A DNA stretch of 64,000 nucleotides from Macrostomum hystrix (Eukaryota; Platyhelminthes; Macrostomidae). Positions 21,801 through 33,791 of the stretch are shown piece after piece (the stretch's first letter is position 1; every line of letters starts with the position of its first letter). The stretch spans positions 13,042,001-13,106,000 of the forward strand of contig CATNEN010000001.1 in NCBI GenBank assembly GCA_950097015.1, written 5' to 3'. The notes beneath the pieces are model-generated. The model was not told where the DNA came from, made no database searches, and saw nothing but the letters and a program-made list of their open reading frames with translations. Made by a program: the position numbers and the translations under genes.

Positions 21801-22543
21801 ACGGAGCAGAAATCTTCCTCCACTCGGACAGCCAGGCGGCGATCCATGCCCTTGGACGCACGCACACCTGCTCGCGCACAGTCCTCGACTGCGTCGCGCA
21901 ACTCAACCGCTTAGGGACCCACAACAAGGTGTCCCTAAGGTGGATTCCAGGGCACTCTGGCCACCCTGGTAACGAATTGGCCGACAGCCTCGCCAAGGCC
22001 GGTTCGACGGGTTCGCTTTTTGGCCCCGTGCCTGCGGTCTCCACCCCTACCGCCGTCGTCAACACTCGGATTAACCAGTGGGTGACCTCAAAGCACAAGG
22101 ACAGATGGATCAATACCGCCGATTGTCGGCAGTCTCGCGCTGCTGTCCCTTGTCCCTCCACTGCCCTTCGCAAAGCCTTGCTTGGACTGAACCGCAAGGA
22201 CATCAGGGCAGTTACCATGGCCCTCTCTGGCCATGGCTGTTTCGCCAGGCACCGCTTCCTGCAAGGCAAAATCCGCAGTGAGGAATGCCCATTCTGCCTC
22301 TCCTATGTTGAGGATGCAGAGCATTTTATTTGCGACTGCCCCGCCTTCACTCAGGACCGGCTCACCTATCTCGGCCCAAACCCGGATCTCCCCGACGTTT
22401 TCAGGCCTGAGAACATCTGCCAGCTCGTCCGATACCTGAGGGCCACCGGGCGAGCAACCCTCCACCTCCTGGACTCTCCGGAGGAGGACCGCGCTGCGGA
22501 CGCCGGCACCACCGGATCCCCCTGCGCGACACCGCAGCTCTAG
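18841..22543 (+). pseudogene. LINE ORF2: endonuclease, reverse transcriptase, RNase H
   Basis: Polyprotein for target-primed reverse transcription. The frame is open upstream to overlap the end of ORF1. Endonuclease (APE type) is at 18841-19510: FLQLNLHH, LLQEPW, the catalytic VAGDINTHHTHWG and LSDHRFI. Reverse transcriptase follows: SPFKSPGPDNIYPAFL, FIPKPGKGDYHSAKAFRPIS, LSANQHAFRSGRS, DIDGAFDNV, GGPQGGVLS and the catalytic IGYADDVTV at about 20815. RNase H is present: CFTDGS at about 21630, an internal [47 protein letters not shown] finger closes the protein. In-frame stops lie at 19519, 19765 and 20755, and the frame shifts near 20860 in a C-run. The protein therefore cannot be made as one chain. 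Confidence 0.9.
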
Positions 22544-22640
22544 TTGCCCGTGGTCGCCAGGGGCTAGCGGAATGGGCGGCAACGCCTCCCCGCTGCATCC
22601 GGAAGATGCCCCCTGCAGCTAAGTCAAGTCAAGTCAAGGC
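22544..22640 (+). other. LINE 3' UTR and AAGTC tail
   Basis: About 75 bases follow the ORF2 stop, then AAGTC repeated about three times (22621-22637). Simple-repeat tails instead of poly-A are common in several LINE clades and mark the 3' end of the insertion. Confidence 0.6.
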
Positions 22641-23357
22641 GACTACTCCAATCGATTGATCGAGCTATTCGTCAAGCAATAAAAGCCTTTCCACGGCCGA
22701 CAGACTTTCGAAAACGACGCCCTTCTTCGAATTACTCTTTTACCGTCTGCGAATGCACAACCGTGTTCGTCAGCATAACATGCTATGGGCACGTATAAAC
22801 ATATTCTATTCAAGAGACTGAATCAACTATTGTGCAGATTAGTTTGCCGCACGGGCGCAACACGGAGACGGAGATGACGGCAGCTCGGGAGGAGAGTCTG
22901 AGTCTGTAAGTAAGCAAAGTTCGATAAAAAAATAGCATAGAAGGAATTTTCGACGAGAAAGCACAGCAAGATAATCGCAACTTTAAGTTAAACCATGAAT
23001 TTCAAAGTCAAGAAGATTTTTTCTGCGACCAGTCGGCAAATAGTGAAGTATTTGAGATCGACTTAGAAGCTAATGACGAAAACAAAATTAGTTTGCAATT
23101 GGTTGAGACGTGATTTTAATTTTCTCTTCTGGATACGAACAACGCAATGAGCAAGGCAACACGAAGGATTTTAACTTGCGTTTTAGCATTTTGTTTTAAC
23201 ATTTTAGCATTTTCAAAAGCCCCAGACTCAAGAAGGCAACAAAATAGTTTTAGACAAATACTAGCAAGTTTTGCCCACCTTCGGGGAGCAGAAATATTTT
23301 TAATTCGTCTCGTATATACCTTTTAGCAGCTGAATAATTTCAGCCGTTTCAAAGCTA

Positions 23358-23419
23358 CAATGATCCCCAGTTGACAATGATCCCCAGTTGACAATGATCC
23401 TACAGTTGAAAATGATCCC
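23358..23419 (+). repeat. 17-bp tandem repeat, CAATGATCCCCAGTTGA
   Basis: Three and a half units of 17-18 bases starting at 23358, 23375 and 23392. The third and fourth are diverged. The ATGATCC core is shared with the array at 24642-24930. Confidence 0.75.
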
Positions 23420-24641
23420 TCACCAAACTATATCTCTGTGAACAAATAAATACTAATCGAATTATAATATTATATAACGATTCCGATCTTTACTAAGGTG
23501 CCGCATTAAAGTCTTAACGATACTGAAATAATTTAAACGGCCGACTTCACAACTCTCTTTATTACAAATCATAAAATCGAAATTAGTTTTACGAAGTCTT
23601 TTAATTTAAACAAATAATTATATTAGCTTTTTTCTTATTCTACATTTTTAAAAGGACTGCAATTATAAGCAAATATGTGCATACTACTTTCATTGCACCG
23701 TCTAATGATGTTATTATAGTTAGTTGCTATAATACTTTTTAAATGACAAAGTTCTTAGAAGACGGCGGAACCTATGTTAATACCTCTAGTCAGTATAATG
23801 AAAGATAAACAGAGCTGTCTTTTTATGCACGTACTTAAGAAATTTTGTATGCTTATGTTTTTAATTGTCACCTCTTTTAAGATACATTTTCTCACAAATT
23901 ATTAGCCAGTAGAACCCTTTAATAAAGAAACCAAGCCACTCCAAAAAGTAACTTTTCAAAAGTGTTTGAAATAAAGTAAACAATTTATTTTTTACATTAG
24001 CTGCCGTTGTAGAAAATGGAGAAGAACAACAATAAAATCTATATTAGGCAAAATTATTATCATCCAAATATATATCACTATGATGTTATAAGATAACAAA
24101 ATCAAAGTGTAGAGAACTCAATTCAATGACAATAGAAAAAAAGGCTTCGTGTCTAAAAATTATTTACAAAAAAATGAAGATGAATTTGCAGAAGGCTCCG
24201 CCAACAAGACAGTATCATTGCACAGATCATTGCATTGCACTGCTGGTCAGAGGCATTCACTGGGGCAAGTTAAGTTCACGCACTCAACATCACGCAAAAA
24301 TCTTAGCTATCACAAGTCTCTAGGTTTGCTGGAGCTGCTTCAAGCCTCTCAATGGCTGCATAACCTCCGTTTTAGAGTGGAAGAACCTCTGAATCGTGAA
24401 AACGCTGCGAACACGTTATTTCAACCACTCTCTCAAGGCCCATCGATATGCAGCCAACCTGCTTTATTTACCTATATTACCTAAATTAATCTCATTTGAT
24501 AAGTTTAGCTATTTGTAATACAAATTTGAGCACACAAATTTGCACAGATAGTTTCCGATAATAAGTAGATAAAGAGTTTCACTCATGGCAGAAACTTTTC
24601 ATTACCTTACAGATACCCCTCTTACTAATCTTAATTCTGGT

Positions 24642-24930
24642 ATGGAATGACCCCAATTTAGTTATTCAATGATCCCAATTTAGTTAGGCCTATGCTATAA
24701 TTCCTCTTCTTGTTTGCTATGATCCTAATTTAGTTATTCAATGATCCCAAGTTAGTTATTCAATGATCCCAATTTAGTTATGCAATGATCCCAATTTAGT
24801 TATTCAATGATCCCAATTTAGTTATGCAATGATCCTTATCTAGTTATACGACAATTCCGATTCTGGTTTGCTGTGATCCCCATTTAGTTATGCAATGATT
24901 TAAGTATAGATCCCGTTTTGATCCCATCTT
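24642..24930 (+). repeat. 22-bp minisatellite, ATGATCCCAATTTAGTTATTCA
   Basis: About ten units of 22-23 bases with consensus ATGATCCCAATTTAGTTAT then TCA or GCA, interrupted once by about 35 bases of other sequence (24690-24720). Some units are identical, showing recent homogenisation. Same ATGATCC core and orientation as the array 1.2 kb upstream. Confidence 0.8.
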
Positions 24931-26939
24931 ATTTGAAATTCTTAGGCGAATACGGCAGGATTTGTCTCAGCGGGCCATTTACATATCAGGATGAACTACT
25001 TGTGATAACTATTAAACACAGATACCTATGTGACACTCGCACAAAGACAAAAATGCACACAAGAAATACTCACGTTAATTGCAACTTTATTAGTCTTTTA
25101 AGTCTTACTCGTCCATGCAATCATGTGTTGGTCCAGGCTTCTCGGACTCATTGGGAGCCTTAGGGGTTGACATAGCCGGGATATGCTGACTTCTGTAGAC
25201 TTGATCTCGAGAAAATGTGACCTGTAAAATGAAATTAACATAAACATATTTTTATTCTTATTTTTTTATTATTCTAAAATAAACCTTATCTTTAAGGATA
25301 AGAGGCCTCATTGAACCAGTTAATAGCAAAGAAGTTAATTTTAATGATGGATCTACCCAGTGGGAAAGGCGACGTTGATCTAACGGAGTTCCAACGGAAG
25401 CTGGTCAGAAAACCGTTGGGAGGAGAGATCAATGCAGAGTGCATTGAAACATGCATAGAAATGAAAATTATGCGATTCCTTTATTCATTTATGCAATACA
25501 CTGCATATGTTTGTCACCGTTGAGAAAGCGTTGTTATTGCACAACGTTGAATTGGAGTTGTTTTCACAACAGTAAAACGTCGCTGCTTCATTAGACGTGT
25601 GTCAACTTTTTTAGCAAGTATTAAAATATCTATTTAATGTCTAAATCTCACGATGTAAGAAATATTTACAAGAATTTGTTTTATGTTTTAATTTTATAAT
25701 GTTTTGAACTGATTTTTCAAAATTGCTCGTGCCGTGATTTCTTTATCCCTAGACTGTCGTCTGTTATTGCGTCTTTCTCTTGTGTTTTCTACAGCGGAAC
25801 TAATTTCATTAATTGCATTCTTAGAGTTTTGTGCTCTGGAATATTGTTTATATTTTCAAGACCATAATAAGTTTCGGGCCATACTCGCTGCAATACATCG
25901 CAATATATTTTCGGTGCACTGCGCAACTCTGACTTTGTGGCACATAGGCCTAACATTTCTGGACAAAATTGTATTATGCATTTCTTATCAACAGGGGTGT
26001 TTTCAGTGTGGTGATCTCACTGAGTCCTGAGTCAAGGCCCTTGGCAATAAGTGAGAAAGTAGGATTGCTTCTTATGTAATCAAGGCCCCTTCTTGATTTG
26101 ATTTTTGCATTTTTATCTAACTGGCAACTATGTTTCGATTTGGTCAATTCAATCTTCTAGCATGGTCATTAATGCTAGTAGATCTATCCAACAAGGATCT
26201 TTTAGACAAACTAGGCCATTTGCAATAATTAGTTATTTTTTAATTATAAAATATAATACACCTACTTTTGGGCCAAGCTGCTTTTAACCCAAAATATAGT
26301 CAATTATAGAATACTATTCTTGCTACCTTAGCAAATCCCAGCATTATGCCAATTCTAAGCCCATTCAAAAGTCAAATTTCTAAGATGCCACCTAGACTTA
26401 AATATTCTCTTTCAAGGGTTTTTCTTTTGACTATTATTTTGTTGTATTTTCCTATGGCCATAGCCATATGATACCTTCAGTACTATTGCTCCTAGATTAG
26501 TTATTATTATTTAATTATGTTATCTATATATCTATATTTATTATGCTTTGCTAGACTAATTGGCATAGTCTCTTGTGTCCCTATTTTAGCCATGGTCAGA
26601 TCCCTATCTCTACTATACTGTTAAGGTACATATTTATTTATATAGTCAGGCCTATATATGTGATAATTGTGCTGCATCCCTTCATATATGATTATGTAAT
26701 GTCTTATAAGTTTGCATATAACATTAGTAGACTTGTCTATTGACAATTTATATATATTGTATTTATATTGTTTCTTTCTATACAATATAAATATAGATAG
26801 AAATTATATATAATTTAATTTATATTTTTTGTACACACAATGTAGTCTTACATTCTTTATAAAATTTAGGAAGTTGTTTAAGCTCCAATATGATTTTACA
26901 CTTAAGCTACACTTGACTACACACTATTTTTTACTTCAG

Positions 26940-28857
26940 ATGTCTAAAAGAACATTTAATCGCAATGTGATCAAGGACCTAATTCGGGAAATCTCCACCC
27001 CTGCTGGTGAAGAAGAGATCCAAAGTAATGTTGATGAGGACGAGGCTTTCATGGGGGAGCAAGATTTTGATGAGTTGGACATTGAGTCAGAGGTTGATGC
27101 TCTCACTCATTTTCTCAATGGTTCTGATGAGAGTGATTCTGATGACCTTGTCAATGAGTTGGAGCAGGATTCTGCTTCTTTTAGTCAGGATCCCTCTGGA
27201 GAACTTGTGAAAGACAGTCTGGGCACAGAACTGCTACTCTTCTTTGTTCTGTTCAACATCCCTCGGATGGCCATGCAGCACCTGCTCTCGCTTCTCTGCC
27301 GCCATGGAGTGCCTGTTCCGCCTTCTGTCTATCTGCTCAAGAAACAAAGCAAGGACTCGATTCATGCCACTGAGATAGTTGGGACTATGAAATCTGGACA
27401 GTTTTCATATGTGTCGATTGCTAAAAACCTGGAATTCTGCATCAAGAACACGCTTTTTGAGTTTGACAAGTGTGCTCGTGACCCTGTCACACTCGCGCTT
27501 CTAGTGGATGTTGTTGTTAACATAGATGGGATGCCGCTGTACAATAGTTCTTTACTATCCGCTTGGCCAATTCTTTTGAAAATTTCTGCCTTCGCTCGCC
27601 CACTCCCTCTTGCTGTTTTTGTTGGCAAAAAAACCACAGTTAGATGTCTTTCTAACTGATTTCTGTGCTGAACTGAGGAATTTCATGGAAAATGGTGTAA
27701 CTGTGCAGGATCATTTGATTCAGTTTCGTAAAGTCATTCTTGTTTGTGATGCACCTGCACGCTCATTCATTTGTAATGTTTTTGGTCATAATTCTCGAGT
27801 TGGTTGCAACTATTGCCGCGCTTTGTGTAGCTATGCTGAACATCGTGTCATTTTTCCAACACAAGTGAGTGAAGCTAGAACAGATGAATGTTACTCTCGT
27901 GTAGGAGAGAGCAATCAAAAACGTGATTGTTCCACTCCACTTGTCACAGCCGTGCCGATGATTGGCTTGTACTCTTGCTTCCCACCTGACTATCAGCATG
28001 CTGTCTGCTTGGGTGTCACACGCAAGCTTTTTAAGTATCTTTTTTCTTCTGCGTTTGGCTCTCGTTGCAAAATATCTCGCACAAAGCTGGCTGAGTTGTC
28101 TGATTTTATTGAGCACTGCGCAAAGTTCATTCCTGCCGAATTTCAGCGCCGTCCACGTCGCCTTGACAGCGAGCTAGCGCACTTCAAAGCAACCGAATAT
28201 CGATTGTTTCTTCTGTATCTGGGTCCCTACTTTTTCAAAAAGTTTGTTCCTCAACGGAACTATCACCATTTTTTGCTCTTGCACTTCGCAATGTATGTTT
28301 TTTCATCTGGCATTGAAGTACTTTATTCCCATGCCAAATGTTGCATTGAGATCTTTGTCCGTGACATGGAGCAGCTATATGGGAAATCATCACTTTCGTA
28401 CAATGTTTATGTGTTGCTGCACTTTTACGAATTTGTACTCCGCTATGGAACTTTGAATAACTTTTCAACCTTTGACTTCGAGAACTATTTGGGCCACGTC
28501 AAGCGAAGAATTGTTGTAACGCGCTTTACTTTTCAACATGTCTATAATCAGTTTCTTAATGTAAGATCTAGGCTGACGTCCCATCCAGAGGCTGATCTGT
28601 TTTTTTCTACAGCTTCACCAAACAATTGCGCAATCATTTGCGGCGTCCCTGTGCTAGTTCGATCAGTCGAGGCTGGAGTTGTTTCAGGACGTGTTTTGAA
28701 GTTTCGTCGACCTCTCTATGCTTATCCCTATTCATCTGAGGCGCTTAACATTGGCTTCTACTATTTGTCGCAAGAAAAAGTCTCTGGCATTGCAAGCTCT
28801 AAGTGTATTCTGATCCCGGAATGCGGAAATGAATTTTTCGTTGCTCCCTTCTGCTAA
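26940..28857 (+). pseudogene. tnp2/CACTA-like transposase (copy A), one frameshift
   Basis: Intron-free coding region starting at the ATG at 26940, just after a TTACTTCAG acceptor, so an upstream non-coding exon is likely. Residues 1-95 are acidic. Then come a helical region (LLLFFVLFNIPRMAM), NIDGMPLYNSS, a one-base surplus in an A7 run at about 27627, VCDAPARSFI, GCNYCRALCSYAEHRVIFP with ARTDE, FPPDYQHAVCLGVTRKLF, ELAHFKATEYRLFLLYLGPY, and NNFSTFDFENYLGHVKR. This order is that of a large animal family of domesticated-looking or transposon-borne proteins related to the tnp2 transposase of CACTA/EnSpm elements. Expected length is about 640 residues. The partner gene starts 22 bases downstream. 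The single indel in a homopolymer could be a real mutation or an assembly error. Class name is my best inference. Confidence 0.65.
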
Positions 28858-28878
28858 GCAATTCTCTATTTTTCAGCA

Positions 28879-31607
28879 ATGAAGTTTATCGTCATTTTTC
28901 ATAAAGACAAGGAGATCGTTGAGGTTTCTGGCGAAGACATCTGCCTGAACCAGTTTGCATCGTTTAGCATCGACGAATGGCGACAGCTGAAGACTAAGGC
29001 TGTAGTGACTGCTTTCTACGACAATCAAGTGTGGCCATGTACAATCTTGCAGGTCAGTTTTTTACAATTGAAACATTTTCTTGCTATCTGAACTGCTAGT
29101 GATAATAAGATAAGCACATTGTATATAATATATAATAATCATAATGCAATATACTATAAGAAATATTTATAAATTTATAAATTAAGCCAAGGTAAATAAA
29201 CTATGCTATTTCTTTTCAAATTATTTTCCAAATAAGAAGTTTCTTTTATACTTTTTAGGAGGCCAAATTAGCTAAGCCATTACTAATTTTTAATTTCAGG
29301 TTGTTCCTTACGGAGTTGAAGCTTCGAGTGTTGTTGACTGGTTGCGAGCCTTCAGACGCAGGAAAAACTGCAAAATTGATACTCTTTTGCAACTCGTCTC
29401 CCGAGTGGCCGATTGTAACAAAAGGCAAAGGTTTATGCCAGTCGAGGTAAATATTTACTTTCTTATCTTTTAGTCAGCGTCCGTAGCATTATATTTGTGA
29501 AATTAAAAATGGAAATTTTGAAATGAACTCAGCATCGGCTCCGCGCATGCTCCTTTAACCAATTATTCTGCCATACTTATCTTCTCATGTAGTTAAGTAG
29601 CAGTAGCAGTAAAATGGTTTATAAGCTATATTGGAAAACGAGCTGTGCCTACCCGAACCAACGTTGCACCGTGAACGATCTAGGCCTTAAGCAAAATGAG
29701 TGTGCCTATATATGCTTATCTTGTTTTATCATTTTTCTTTCTTTTCTAGAATCTGCAGACTGAATCTGACGATCAAGTGGAAGATACTAACATCGATCAG
29801 CCAATCAGTGCTTCCGCCCAGCCCCTCGGTGGCGAATCGCCAACTATGGCTTCACTGTATACAGCTGGGCCCACATCAGAGCTCCTGTTACCGCCACTCC
29901 CACCATCTATGCTGGTTTCTGAATCGGCTTCAACTGTGTCAAAGTCTCCCCGGCCTGCAGGGCAGAGCTCGTGCCCTCAAGGCGATCGACTGACGGCTGA
30001 GCCACCTGGTGCTTCATCAGCCACATCACGACATCATTCGGGTGCATCACGGCAGGGATCGTTCCTTCGAAGCAATGAACTGACGACTGAGTCACCTGGG
30101 TCATCAGCCACACCACGACACCATTCTGGTGCCTCTGGAGTCGATTCTGGATTCTGGAGTCGTGCATCACGACAGGGTTCGGTTATCCAATGCAGGACAA
30201 CGAATCGAGAGCAACTGAGCGCGCTGCAATCATGTCCTGATTTTGCTGATTTAGCATCTTTGAATTTCGGTGCCAGCAGCCTCACCACCCTACGGTCTAA
30301 GATGGAGGATAAGCTGGGTGTTGATCTTAATTCGTCTGGAGGACTGTGCCTGCTTGGACTGTTCAACCTTCGTCGGACAAGCATGTGCATTGCTGCCGTA
30401 AACGAAGTCAAGGGGCTGCTCCAAGCTGGTTACATCGGCGGTGACTCCGGCGGCGGATCTGTGGCTTCCGCAGAATCTAATTTGCCTGTTGATTCCTGGG
30501 AGGATTACATTTGCTACGCTAATAATCCGGAATTGGCCAACGATCTGGTAAGTTTTTCGTGAATTCTGTGACTTCTTACTTCATAATTGCGGGCGTAGTT
30601 TTTTTGTATAGATGATGTATACATGCTTGCTTCTTGTATACACGTCTTGCAGTATGAATGCTTGCTGTATATCTTACAAGCTCGTATACTTTTCCGTTGC
30701 TGCTGCTCCAGTCACCGGAATGCAGCTTGAAATTAAGATTGTACTTTTACTTACGGGTAAGTAATTTTAGTTAATTGCATAAAGTACTCATTAATGACTA
30801 TTTGTACACTGGGTAGAATAGACGCTCTTGGCTAAAATATTTGTATTCGGTAAAATCGGACCTCATCTGCTTCATTAATCATGAATGAGTTACGTTCGAA
30901 ATAGTTTTTTCGGTAGGCAGGATGGTAAAGTAGAAAAAATGCATATAATTCCGAGGTTTGATTAATTGCCCTAATAAGAATTCAGCATGGCTCAACAGGA
31001 CCATCTGGGAATTCTCTGCTCGATTGTTGACGTACTTTGTCTCTATGCAGCATGACTCGTTTTATTTCTACAGAAACCACATCTTCGTCTGTGCAAGTCC
31101 GCTACAACACGCGACACAGTACGCAGAATGGTGCGAAAAATCCTGTCTGACAAAATGCTTGCCCGAGTGAACTACAATGGCAAGGGACTGCAGAAGCTGT
31201 CGGGCTCTTCTCTATCCGATGGGCAGTTGGCTTTTCGCGCCACGTTTCTTCCTATTATTAAACGTAAGCTTTTCGCTGTTATATATGCCGCTGCCTAGCT
31301 AGCAAGTACAGTTCTCGTCTTTTAATATAAAGCTTAAATAAAAATCTTTATAGAATCCGTCAGATCAATCTACGGCGCCAGCAAGCCCCAGCCAGCTGAG
31401 TGCGAGCCGGCCGAGAGCGAGGTGGAGAAGGCCGTGATCGCAACTCTGAAGGCTGGTAAGGACAACAGGAGATCTGGCGAGAAGCGGTCGAAACTTCCTG
31501 CTGCGAAAAGCCAGCTACGGGGCCCCAAGCGAAGTCGCGGTGCCGTCGCCTTCGTCAGCAGCGGCAGCAGCAGCAGCAGCGTGGGCAATGACAGCGACAG
31601 CAATTAA
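28879..31607 (+). CDS. DUF4806-like transposon partner protein (copy A), five exons, intact
   Basis: Starts 22 bases after the transposase stop; CAG precedes the start region. Exons 28879-29052, 29300-29446, 29750-30547, 31074-31263 and 31354-31607 have GT-AG borders and matching phases (0, 0, 0, 1) and give one uninterrupted 520-residue protein. Residues 1-58 form a small compact domain (KFIVIFHKDKEIVEV ... VVTAFYDNQVWPCTIL). A Ser/Thr/Pro-rich linker follows. Near the C-terminus lies a helical block (NNPELANDL, then TRDTVRRMVRKILSDKM, NYNGKG, QKL, FLPIIK) that fits the DUF4806 pattern seen beside this transposase family. The tail is basic and Ser-rich with an acidic end. Copy B at 39105-40654 has the same two domains, supporting a conserved two-gene unit. 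Probably a DNA- or protein-binding accessory factor of transposition; no catalytic motif is visible. Confidence 0.65.
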
Positions 31608-32350
31608 GCGTACTATGATTAATGACTAGTGACCAGTGTTGAGTAAGTTACAGTTCCAAAGTCAAGTTAATTAATAAAATTATAATAGGCCAGAGCACTG
31701 AGTAATTCTTTTTTGCATGCTTATTATTTTCAGCGACAGAAAGACAGTCGATTTAGTAAGACAATTGAGCAGTGACGGAGTTAGTAAGGGGAGCAAAATG
31801 GCAACTGTTCAAGTTTAATGACATGTAAAATGCGCGAACCTTGTGCGAAACTTACATTACTGTCACTTTACGTTGTGATTATTTCTATATAACTAAACTT
31901 TGTCAACTGAATCTGTTAATAATCTGTCATTTCGATCATAAAAACGCCATTTTTATATAAATAAAATATTGTGCGCAACGCGCGTGCAACGTATTTGTAT
32001 CATTGTACGAGCTATCGCCAATTTAACAAGAAAACACAAATTCATTGTTTCACTTTCGTCTCATTATCTCTTTCTTGAAGAAATTCAAATGTATGCCCGA
32101 AAAGTATGCATAAAAGTGCACCCGCAATCGACTTCACAGGCGTTGGTTTGTGCCGGTTTAGCGTTGCATAACCGTCGCATGCCGCCGTTGTACTAACGTT
32201 TTTGCGCCGGACACTTGTAGCCGTTGGTCCGCCGTTTGTAGACAACGTTGTTCCAGCGGTGCCTTTTCCGATGGGTAAGAAGTGAATTACTTAATGCTAC
32301 TTTAGTAGACACCATGTTACTATTTAACCCATACATAATAAAACCAAATT
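31608..32350. other. Spacer between two convergent genes
   Basis: No gene seen. CAGTGTTGAGTAAGTTACAG at 31635 looks like a hAT-type 5' terminus, but no partner end was found. Confidence 0.4.
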
Positions 32351-32354
32351 ACCT

Positions 32355-33156
32355 CTGTCTCCAAAGCGCACTCTAATTCTTCGCACTTCATCGAATTGGT
32401 TGAACATTCGCTCTGGGTAGTGCAATACCATTTCGTCGTCATGGATAGCATTTTTCTCCCGCTGGGAGCTTTGCGTCACGCGTAGCTCCTCGAAGCACTG
32501 CTGGCTAGAAACCGCATCCTTGTACCACTGGGTAATGACGGAGACATCGGCAGAGTCTTCTGGCCAATGCTGAATTTCCGCTTTTGAACATCCGAGGCTG
32601 ATTGTCAGTCAGTTCTTCACTGACTGATTTAAATAAGTTTCCCTAGAAATAGTTCGCTAACCTAAAAATCAATGGGGAATATATATTCCACATCCTTTCC
32701 ATTTTATTTTTAACAATTGCAACAAGCAAACTTACATTTTCATTTCACAGTCCGAAATCTCTTTTATCTTCTTATAGCTCGGTGCACGTCGAGTGACGGT
32801 CTTGATGGTCCTCACAATGGCACCACTTTGGTCAATTGAAACTGTTAGCTCGTGCTCATTGTCCGTAGGACCTGGGATCCGCCTTTTTCACCCAGCCGCC
32901 GGATATGCAGACGGCGACGCCCTCACGGCACACGTCTAGCCTCAAGCCTTAAGATCTTTCCGAATACGCTTACACGAATATCGCCGGTTTCGTCCCAGAG
33001 GATAAAGGAGAACACTTGGCCTGGTCCTCTTTTGCCTTCAAAGTCCATGATTTTGGACAGCCTCATTACCAGGCCAACGATCGCAGCGTGCATCAGGCCC
33101 GGAAGCAGAGCAGAGATACAAACTTTGCTTTTCTTGGCTCCTTCGCATGACTCCAT
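32355..33156 (-). pseudogene. RPA70-like single-strand DNA-binding protein, decayed
   Basis: Minus-strand OB-fold gene resembling the large subunit of replication protein A. From an ATG at 33156 the frame reads ALLPGLMHAAIVGLVMRLSK, then GPGQVFSFILWDETGDIRVS and VFGKI, the DNA-binding OB fold A signature (LFS-x-x-L-x-DE-x-G-x-IR-x-x-x-F). After a stop at 32923 another frame continues with VCISGGWVKKADPRS and a third with EHELTVSIDQSGAIVRTIK, matching the end of fold A. A GTAAGT donor (32735-32730, minus) follows EISDCEMK. A further block at 32620-32365 (CSKAEIQHWPEDSADVSVI, then QWY) resembles the next segment. At least two frameshifts rule out a working gene. Such RPA-like genes are known as cargo of Helitrons and other transposons. 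It converges on the DUF4806-like gene and may be part of the same element or an independent relic. Confidence 0.55.
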
Positions 33157-33379
33157 ATTGCTCGATTGTTGATTGCCAAAAATATAGAACTTTATTATCA
33201 TTATTATAGATCTAAAATAAATAAAAAATTCTCTAATCAAAAGTGAACACACACAAGCAAGCAAGCAAGCAAGATTTTCATTTTTAGTATAGTAGAAAGC
33301 TGTTTGTAAAATTGCTGGACGTAGTGGGCTATATAGCTTTGTTATGCAGAATCCTCCGAGAAATGATAAATACACGTTT

Positions 33380-33790
33380 TCTGTATAATCATATGGCCAA
33401 TTCGATCAATCAAAGTCGACCTACAGCTGCGTTAGACGAACGAAACACGAAGAGAGACAAAAATTTGTAGAACAAATTCGTGAAGTCGGAGCTACGGAGA
33501 CCTACCGAAAAAATATGTGCTCAGACTATAATTTTTCTTAATTCTTATTAACGTGAAAACCTGGGGACGGCTCAATGCGAGCGCCGGAAATCCTAGGGTT
33601 GCGGATTCCAAGTTGGAAGGGGATCAGGCCTTACTCTCCCAGTGTCACCCGCCATAGTGCTGGTTCGTAGTTGGTTTGTGGAGAATTGTGATGCCCAGGT
33701 CTAAAGTAAAAAAGGGTGCGCTTGAGTAGCTAAACTGACTAAAAACCGACCAGTTTAGCTAGTTTAGAAAGTTGATTATAACAAATGATA
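33380..33790. other. Spacer, no gene seen
   Basis: No coding signal or repeat recognised between the RPA-like relic and the first copy of the TGATGTGCTG repeat. Confidence 0.5.
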
Positions 33791-33791
33791 A

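Larger units (their letters stand above)
16744..22640 (+). mobile_element. Non-LTR retrotransposon, Jockey/R1/I group, near full length
   Basis: The element has, in order, a tandem-monomer 5' UTR, ORF1 with a DUF4780-like domain, and ORF2 with APE endonuclease, reverse transcriptase, RNase H and a terminal CCHC-like finger. It ends in a short 3' UTR and an AAGTC simple-repeat tail (22621-22637). The composition is clearly GC-richer than its flanks. The RNase H domain points to the I or Loa-like branches rather than Jockey proper, but a phylogeny would be needed. Damage: one frameshift in ORF1, three in-frame stops and one frameshift in ORF2. A clear target-site duplication was not found. Confidence 0.85.
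22641..26939. other. AT-rich region with two satellites, no gene seen
   Basis: Directly after the LINE tail a frame of about 50 codons (22641-22795; LLQSIDRAIRQAIKAF) is open and could be old coding sequence into which the LINE inserted, but no domain is visible. The rest is strongly AT-rich. Open frames up to 111 codons at 24126-24484 and 25734-26030 show no domain or codon bias. Two short tandem arrays are listed separately. Confidence 0.45.

Noticed and set aside
17324-22582. Numerous long minus-strand frames in the LINE
   Set aside because: Antisense shadows of GC-rich ORF1/ORF2 coding sequence.
24642-24930. CRISPR-like array
   Set aside because: Units are contiguous 22-mers without unique spacers and the genome is eukaryotic.
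26940-28857. Programmed ribosomal frameshift in the transposase
   Set aside because: Copies A and B both change frame at nearly the same place, but in opposite directions (+1 and -1) and at different homopolymers, so a conserved recoding site is unlikely.
31635-31740. hAT element left end at CAGTGTTGAGTAAG
   Set aside because: No matching right terminus or 8-bp duplication found nearby; mentioned only in the spacer entry.
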